A DNA stretch of 64,000 bases from Chryseobacterium oleae (lineage in GTDB: Bacteria > Bacteroidota > Bacteroidia > Flavobacteriales > Weeksellaceae): NCBI RefSeq assembly GCF_900115055.1, contig NZ_FOVD01000007.1, forward strand, positions 124,001 through 188,000, in the 5' to 3' direction. The translations under genes and the position numbers were made by a program. This document shows positions 58,839 through 64,000 of this stretch, piece by piece. Positions within the stretch are counted from its first letter, which is position 1. Each line of letters starts with the position of its first letter. Under the pieces are notes generated by a model. It was not told where the DNA came from and searched no databases. It worked only from the letters and a program-made list of their open reading frames with translations.

Positions 58839-61800
58839 TTATTTTTTGATAAGTTTAGTATTGTATGTGTTTTTGTCATCTTTAAGAGTGATCACATACA
58901 TTCCTTTGATCAGTGAAGCAACATTAATTCTGTTGTTACCATCTGTCTGACCTTGCTGAACTAATCTTCCGTCTGCACTGAAGATGCTGTAGTCAGCTTT
59001 TCCTTTCAGGTTCTTCACTTCCACGAAAGTATCTGCAGGGTTTGGATAGATAGAAACTTCAGATGTTTTTGGTCCGCTTACATCGTCTACTGCCAATCCG
59101 CTTGTGATTTTTACAGAGAAATCTTTAAATGAACCTTGAGAAATAACTCCTCCTCCGTTTACAGGAACAGAAGGGTATCCACATGGTCCGGTAGCTTTGT
59201 TAAAGAACGTATTGGCTACTCTCATTCTTAAAAGCTTATCACCCGCATAAGCTGTAGCCGGAACGGTAAATGTAAAGTTTCCTGTATACTGACCATTACT
59301 AGCCGGTGGAACAGTAGCTACAGATCCTACTTTTTCTGACGCTTCAAAAACTCCGTTTCTGTTAAAGTCAATCCACACTTCCATATTGTCATTATAAGTA
59401 ACTGTTCCGTTACCTACATTGAAATAAGACAATGTGTATTGTGTTCCTTTTGTCAAATTGATCACCTTAGTTGCATCTTCACTATAGTCTCTATAGGTGC
59501 TGAAAATGTTTTTGTAAGTTAAATCTGAAAAGGCTAAGTTAGCTACATTCATCTGAGCCAGACCACTGTTATAGCTAAAGCTTGCAAAACTGTTTCCTCC
59601 AGTTGTCATCAAACAGTAATCTACTCCTGTTGTAAGACCTTTAGTCTTGAAAGCATAGTTACTAGAGAATGCTCCAGGAACTGTGTTTACTACAGCAGCA
59701 ACCTGTACTTCGTAATTTGTTTCATCTTCAAGAGTGTTCAACACCACTGAGTTTGTAGGGCTGGTTGCATTTGACCAGTTTGTTGTACCTACTTTTCTGT
59801 AGTTGATTGAATATGTTGCACCCGGAACGCTGTTCCAAGATACTCTCGCTGTCGTTTTGAAAATTTCAGATTTTATAGCAGCAACACCTGTAGGTGCAGC
59901 CGTAGTAGAAGTAGGAGCAGTTCCTACAGTTACTTGCGGAGATACTGCAAAGAATACATTTCCGATAGCAGAAACTCTCAATTTCACAGCACCTGTTAGG
60001 GATGCAGGCATCTGAGCAGTATAGCTTCCTGTATTTGGAGTAGAAGCTACCAATTCTGTCCACGTTGCTCCGTTTACAAGATCTGTAGTATATTCAATTT
60101 TTACATTAGGTGCATTATACGGTGCTGCATTGGTATTGGCAACATCCCATGTAATTGTATTGGATGCATTATTATATAGCACTGAAGAAGCTGTAAGTCC
60201 TGAGAATTTAAAAGGTCCGTCATTTCCAACGGTAACCGTAGTTTCAGAAGAAGAAAGCATAGGTCTTGCTACGTTCTCATCTCTTACAGTCACTGCATAA
60301 TGTAAAGTTCTAGGAACGTAAGATACAGTTTCCCAACTTGGCGTTGTAGCAGCTCCAGCAACCGTTTTATTAGTTAAAACACCGCTCATTACTAATGGTA
60401 AGCTTGGGAAATATCTTCTTCCGCTAGCTGTTCCGAAATAAGATCTTGTTAAAGCTCCCTGTGCACTATAACCCCATCCGCTGTCTCCAGAGATAGAATT
60501 GTAAGAATCAACACTGTCATACTGTTCCCATGCATACTTGATAGCGTCAGCATCTGTAGCAGAAGCCTCCAGATAATACGCAGTTCCCTTAGGAATGCTG
60601 TAAGCTGTAAGTGGGGCAATTACAGGGGCAGTATTTGTTGTAATCGTTTCTGAAGTACCACAAGTAGTCTTGCTATCCAGGCTGTTCAAGATCTGGTTAA
60701 TAGAAGAATAATGGAAGTAAGCATCAGTAGTATTCTGTACGTTATCTCCTGTAATTCCTGCATATCCCATGATCGTTGTACCTCCACCAGGTTCAATATT
60801 TACACCTGAACCTTCTGAAACGTGAGAGAATGTATGGTTAGCTCCCAACTGGTGTCCCATTTCGTGAGCAGCATAATCAATATCAAAAAGATCTCCTGTA
60901 GGGTCTGAATTCTGAGTAAAGGCAGATCCCTTAGCTAAGCTCGTAGCAGTAGCAGGGTTCACACAAGTTGATCCGATAGAACCAGCGTTTCCGTTTCCTC
61001 CCACAGCATGAAATACGTGTCCCATGTCGTAATTGGCATTACCTACCTGAGAAGTTAAAGTCTGCTGAAGCTGAAGGTTTAGGTTGTTGGTATATGGATC
61101 TGCTGCAGGATCCAGGAATATGATCCCCGGAAGATCCTGAATGATGGCTTTAATACCGAATTCTTTTTCAAAAATACCGTTTACACGGGTCATGGTAGCA
61201 TTCATCTGCACCAATGTATTTACAATTCCTCCTGCAGGGTCAAATTTCTTTGTGTATTCCCCGGTAGTAGAAAGTGCCAGTCTGTATGTTCTGTATTTTG
61301 TAATTGGAGCTCTGTGCGTAATTCCTACGTTAGAAAGATTTTTCTTTCCGTTAGCTTCCAACGACTTGATATCTTTAATGATTTCTTTTTCTTCCGTAGA
61401 GCACTCAAATCCGTGATCGCTTGCTGTTCTCTTCGTTTTGTAGAATACTCCGTAAGTCTGCTTATCTGTACTGATCGGCTCAATGAACTGGAATACACCA
61501 TCCTTGATGATCATAGACTGCATCTCTGTTGGAGCCACACTGAATCTGATGTATTTGGAAGGATCATCTACCCCTACTCCTACATAAGAACCTAACTGAT
61601 ATCTGTCTGCTAAAGACTGTACAACAACAGGGTCGCTGTATACCGCAAATTTCTCAATTTTTCCCTCCACTGTAGGAAGAGAAACAACAACAGATTTTGC
61701 TCCTTTACCTGTTTCTACTGCATCTTTTAACAGATCTCTCAGTGAAGAAAGATCCACTTTATAAGAGTACTGAACTTCAACTTCTTTTCTGATTTCAGAA

Positions 61801-61889
61801 GTTTTTTGTGAGGCAGGTGACCACCTCTGTGCATTAAGGCTCGCCAAACTGCCGGCCAATGCACAAACTAGTAAAATTCTTTTTTTCAT
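58839..61889 (-). CDS. T9SS-secreted reprolysin-type metalloprotease with fibronectin and GEVED domains
   Basis: The 1016-residue product has a signal peptide (cut after LASLNAQ), a propeptide-like region to about 190, and a metzincin catalytic domain with HEMGHQLGANHTFSH near residue 344 (three His, catalytic Glu) and a later Met-turn MGYAG. Cadherin-like and fibronectin type III regions follow (about 430-770), then a GEVED domain (about 790-930; VWIDFNRNGVFEASEKVG) and the T9SS type A tail (VSIYPNPADTFVEV, GMYVITLKDDKN, final KLIKK). It should be a secreted protein-degrading enzyme. A strong promoter lies about 46 bp upstream. Confidence 0.93.
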   Translation of the reverse strand: MKKRILLVCALAGSLASLNAQRWSPASQKTSEIRKEVEVQYSYKVDLSSLRDLLKDAVETGKGAKSVVVSLPTVEGKIEKFAVYSDPVVVQSLADRYQLGSYVGVGVDDPSKYIRFSVAPTEMQSMIIKDGVFQFIEPISTDKQTYGVFYKTKRTASDHGFECSTEEKEIIKDIKSLEANGKKNLSNVGITHRAPITKYRTYRLALSTTGEYTKKFDPAGGIVNTLVQMNATMTRVNGIFEKEFGIKAIIQDLPGIIFLDPAADPYTNNLNLQLQQTLTSQVGNANYDMGHVFHAVGGNGNAGSIGSTCVNPATATSLAKGSAFTQNSDPTGDLFDIDYAAHEMGHQLGANHTFSHVSEGSGVNIEPGGGTTIMGYAGITGDNVQNTTDAYFHYSSINQILNSLDSKTTCGTSETITTNTAPVIAPLTAYSIPKGTAYYLEASATDADAIKYAWEQYDSVDSYNSISGDSGWGYSAQGALTRSYFGTASGRRYFPSLPLVMSGVLTNKTVAGAATTPSWETVSYVPRTLHYAVTVRDENVARPMLSSSETTVTVGNDGPFKFSGLTASSVLYNNASNTITWDVANTNAAPYNAPNVKIEYTTDLVNGATWTELVASTPNTGSYTAQMPASLTGAVKLRVSAIGNVFFAVSPQVTVGTAPTSTTAAPTGVAAIKSEIFKTTARVSWNSVPGATYSINYRKVGTTNWSNATSPTNSVVLNTLEDETNYEVQVAAVVNTVPGAFSSNYAFKTKGLTTGVDYCLMTTGGNSFASFSYNSGLAQMNVANLAFSDLTYKNIFSTYRDYSEDATKVINLTKGTQYTLSYFNVGNGTVTYNDNMEVWIDFNRNGVFEASEKVGSVATVPPASNGQYTGNFTFTVPATAYAGDKLLRMRVANTFFNKATGPCGYPSVPVNGGGVISQGSFKDFSVKITSGLAVDDVSGPKTSEVSIYPNPADTFVEVKNLKGKADYSIFSADGRLVQQGQTDGNNRINVASLIKGMYVITLKDDKNTYNTKLIKK

Positions 61890-61934
61890 AACTGAACTAC
61901 ATGAATAGAATTAATAAATTTTAAATATCCAGAA

Positions 61935-61967
61935 CAAAAGTAACAATTTAATGCATAGTACCATCAA
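61935..61967 (-). promoter_or_regulatory. Strong promoter of the protease gene
   Basis: On the minus strand TTG (61965-61967), 22 bp spacer, TACTTTTG (61935-61942). Both elements and spacing fit the Bacteroidota consensus; the leader would be about 40 nt. Confidence 0.7.
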
Positions 61968-61969
61968 AA

Positions 61970-62002
61970 AAAATGGCTAATTTTAATAAAATTAGCCATT
62001 TT
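61970..62002 (-). terminator. Intrinsic terminator of the prolyl oligopeptidase gene
   Basis: AATGGCTAATTTT pairs with AAAATTAGCCATT over a short loop; T run on the minus side. It overlaps the -33 region of the next promoter. Confidence 0.88.
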
Positions 62003-62025
62003 GGTTTATTTTTTGTTATTGATAA

Positions 62026-64000
62026 CTATTTATTAATTCCCATTTCATATAAAGCAAATGAAATAAGGTCCGCATTTTCACTGATTACTTGTTCAGTGGC
62101 TCTTCCTGCACCATGACCTGCATTTTTCTCAATTCTTAGTAAAATAGGATTTTTGCATCCTTGTTTTTCCTGAAGTTCTGCTCCGAATTTGAATGAATGC
62201 GCAGGAACTACCCTGTCATCATGATCACTGGTAATGATCATTGTGGATGGATAGCATGTTCCTTTTTTCACATTATGAACGGGAGAATAGGATTTAAGAT
62301 ACTCAAACATTTCTTTGCTGTCTTCCGCCGTTCCGTAGTCATAAGACCAGCCTGCTCCGGCAGTGAACTTATTGTATCTCAGCATATCCAGAACGCCTAC
62401 ACCCGGGAAAGCTACTTTAGCAAGATCAGGACGCATCGTCATGGTAGCACCTACAAGAAGCCCTCCGTTTGATCTTCCGGACAGCGCCATATATTCTTTT
62501 GACGTATAGCCTTTCTTCTGTAAATATTCTCCTGCAGCAATGAAATCTTCGAAAACATTTTTCTTTTGAGTCTTCGTACCCGCATCATGCCATTTTTTAC
62601 CATATTCACCACCACCTCTGATATTCGGTACGGCATAAATTCCTCCGTTTTCCATCCAGATGGCATTCACTACAGAGAATGAAGGCTGCAGACTGATGTT
62701 GAATCCACCGTAAGAGTAAAGAATCGTAGGATTTTTACCATTAAGCTTGGTTCCTTTTTTATAGTTGATCATCATAGGAACTTTCGTACCGTCTTTTGAA
62801 GTATAGAATACCTGCTCAGAAACGTAATCATCCGGATTGAATTTCACTTTCGGCTTCTGATACACTTCCGATTTTCCTGAATCTGCATTAAATTTATATG
62901 TAGTTCCCGGTGTGATATAGTTGCTGAAAGAGAAATAAAGCTCTTTTTCTTCTTCTTTACCACCAAAACCGCCAATATTTCCTTTTCCCGGAAGTGTAAT
63001 TTCTCTTACCAGTTTTCCGGCCTTATCAAACTGTTTTACCTGGTCGATAGCATCCACCATGTAAGTGGCAAAGAAATATCCACCACCTGAAGAAATTCCC
63101 AAAACATTGTCTGTTTGTGGAATGACATCTTTCCAGGTTTCAGGGGAAGGATTGGCAATGCTTGTTTTTACAAGACGCATATTAGGAGCATCTTTATCAG
63201 TAAAAATAAAAAGATTATCACCATCCGTATCCACAATATTGACATTGATATCAAAGCCTTTGTTGATCTGTACAAAATCACCGCCTTTCTTCAGGTCTTT
63301 GATGTACAATTCATTTCCATTCGTAGCATTGGCAGCAGAAATAATCAGGTATCTCTGGTCTTCGGAAACACCGGCTCCAAGATATCTTCTAGGCGTTTTA
63401 TCACCTCCGAAAATCAATTGATCTGCAGACTGTTTTGTTCCTAATTTATGGAAAAACACTTTATGTTTATCCGTCATTCCGGAAAGTACGGTTCCTTCTT
63501 TTGGCTTATCGTAGCTTGAATAATAGAATCCGTCATCACCCTGCCATGAAATTCCACTGAATTTTACATCAACAAGTGTTTCATCGATCTGCTTTTTAGT
63601 GATCGCATCGATGATGATGATCTTGTTCCAGTCGCTTCCGCCTTCAGAAATGGAATAGGCAGCCAGGTTTCCTTTTTTGTTGAATGACAGATTGGAAAGT
63701 GAAGTGGTTCCTTTTTCTGAAAATTTATTCGGATCTAAAAAGATTTCCGTTGCTTTGGTCTTATTGTTTGTTCTGTATAGGACAGACTGCGCCTGAAGGC
63801 CGTCATTTTTGTAATAATAGGTGTAATCTCCCTCTTTGAAAGGTGCTGAAATTTTTTCATAATTCCAGATATCTCTCAGCTGATCCTTGATCTTATTTCT
63901 GAACGGAATTTTAGACAGATAGTTCTGGCTGTAGGCTACTTCATCATCTACCCATTTTTTTGTAGCATCAGAATCATTTTCAAGATCTCTGAAAGGGTCA
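62026..64000 (-). CDS. Prolyl oligopeptidase family serine peptidase (N-terminus outside window)
   Basis: The reading frame stays open from the stop at 62026 to the window edge, about 658 codons, so only the first residues or signal peptide are missing. It includes the N-terminal text DPFRDLENDSDATKKWVDDE at the edge, a seven-bladed propeller region (GDDGFYYSSYD, YLGAGVSEDQRYLIISA), then the alpha/beta hydrolase domain: LSGRSNGGLLVG with the catalytic serine, SDHDDRVVPAHS with the catalytic aspartate, and NAGHGAGR with the catalytic histidine. It cuts peptides after proline, probably in the periplasm or outside. Confidence 0.94.
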   Translation of the reverse strand, partial: DPFRDLENDSDATKKWVDDEVAYSQNYLSKIPFRNKIKDQLRDIWNYEKISAPFKEGDYTYYYKNDGLQAQSVLYRTNNKTKATEIFLDPNKFSEKGTTSLSNLSFNKKGNLAAYSISEGGSDWNKIIIIDAITKKQIDETLVDVKFSGISWQGDDGFYYSSYDKPKEGTVLSGMTDKHKVFFHKLGTKQSADQLIFGGDKTPRRYLGAGVSEDQRYLIISAANATNGNELYIKDLKKGGDFVQINKGFDINVNIVDTDGDNLFIFTDKDAPNMRLVKTSIANPSPETWKDVIPQTDNVLGISSGGGYFFATYMVDAIDQVKQFDKAGKLVREITLPGKGNIGGFGGKEEEKELYFSFSNYITPGTTYKFNADSGKSEVYQKPKVKFNPDDYVSEQVFYTSKDGTKVPMMINYKKGTKLNGKNPTILYSYGGFNISLQPSFSVVNAIWMENGGIYAVPNIRGGGEYGKKWHDAGTKTQKKNVFEDFIAAGEYLQKKGYTSKEYMALSGRSNGGLLVGATMTMRPDLAKVAFPGVGVLDMLRYNKFTAGAGWSYDYGTAEDSKEMFEYLKSYSPVHNVKKGTCYPSTMIITSDHDDRVVPAHSFKFGAELQEKQGCKNPILLRIEKNAGHGAGRATEQVISENADLISFALYEMGINK

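Overview
The window looks like chromosomal DNA of a flavobacterium of the Chryseobacterium group (Weeksellaceae). This is inferred from the sequence alone: AT-rich intergenic DNA, a -7 box of the Bacteroidota type (TAnnTTTG) upstream of many genes, no Shine-Dalgarno pattern, secreted proteins ending in type IX secretion (T9SS) sorting tails, a fused CcoN-CcoO cytochrome oxidase subunit, and product types and gene orders usual for that group. No rRNA, tRNA, insertion sequence, prophage or CRISPR array was seen. Both ends cut a gene: thiC on the left, a prolyl oligopeptidase on the right.

Layout. 1-1416: TPP riboswitch, thiS and thiC (thiamine pyrimidine and sulfur-carrier genes) on the minus strand. 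1545-5409: a T9SS-secreted fibronectin-type protein, then the panB / small membrane protein / pseudouridine synthase operon. 5474-15946: a divergent Crp/Fnr regulator and a complete cbb3 oxidase locus (ccoI, ccoS, ccoNO, ccoQ, ccoP, ccoG, ccoH, a SafE-like membrane protein and a lipoprotein). 16175-18779: two secreted proteins of unknown role. 19016-28814: serS, a lipoprotein, a flippase and acyltransferase pair, a minus-strand run of an MCE/MlaD protein with two iron-sulfur proteins and a small protein, and a PpiD/SurA-like isomerase. 29075-38616: lon, an AI-2E-type permease, a double-glycine-leader peptide, DoxX, an acyl-CoA dehydrogenase, a DUF4349 lipoprotein, and a TraB / ECF sigma / membrane protein cluster. 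39084-43095: pgi, a methyltransferase, folD and queE. 43276-46928: a sugar-phosphate transferase, mlaE, mlaF and an outer-membrane barrel. 46964-50553: small envelope proteins, an M48 protease, a DUF4251 lipoprotein, meaB and two tandem mono-haem cytochrome c lipoproteins. 50618-55514: a dipeptide epimerase and an RNA-repair locus. 55525-64000: an M28 peptidase, methylmalonyl-CoA mutase large subunit, a T9SS-secreted reprolysin-type protease and a prolyl oligopeptidase.

The most interesting locus is the RNA-repair region on the minus strand at 51708-55514. It holds rtcB (RNA ligase), a small nucleotidyltransferase-fold protein, prfH (a release-factor homologue that rescues ribosomes cut in the decoding centre) and a TPR protein with a lysine-rich tail. 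Upstream lies a well-formed promoter, a roughly 170-nt structured RNA with competing pairings and a strong terminator, and then a hairpin-rich 300-nt leader before rtcB. No other promoter was seen before rtcB, so attenuation, or a separate small RNA, is worth testing.

A second theme is a set of intergenic sequences built from different 7-bp units. Several are arranged as imperfect inverted repeats at gene ends (18.8, 23.3, 24.2, 33.0, 33.9 and 50.6 kb). The units differ from site to site but the 7-bp period is the same.
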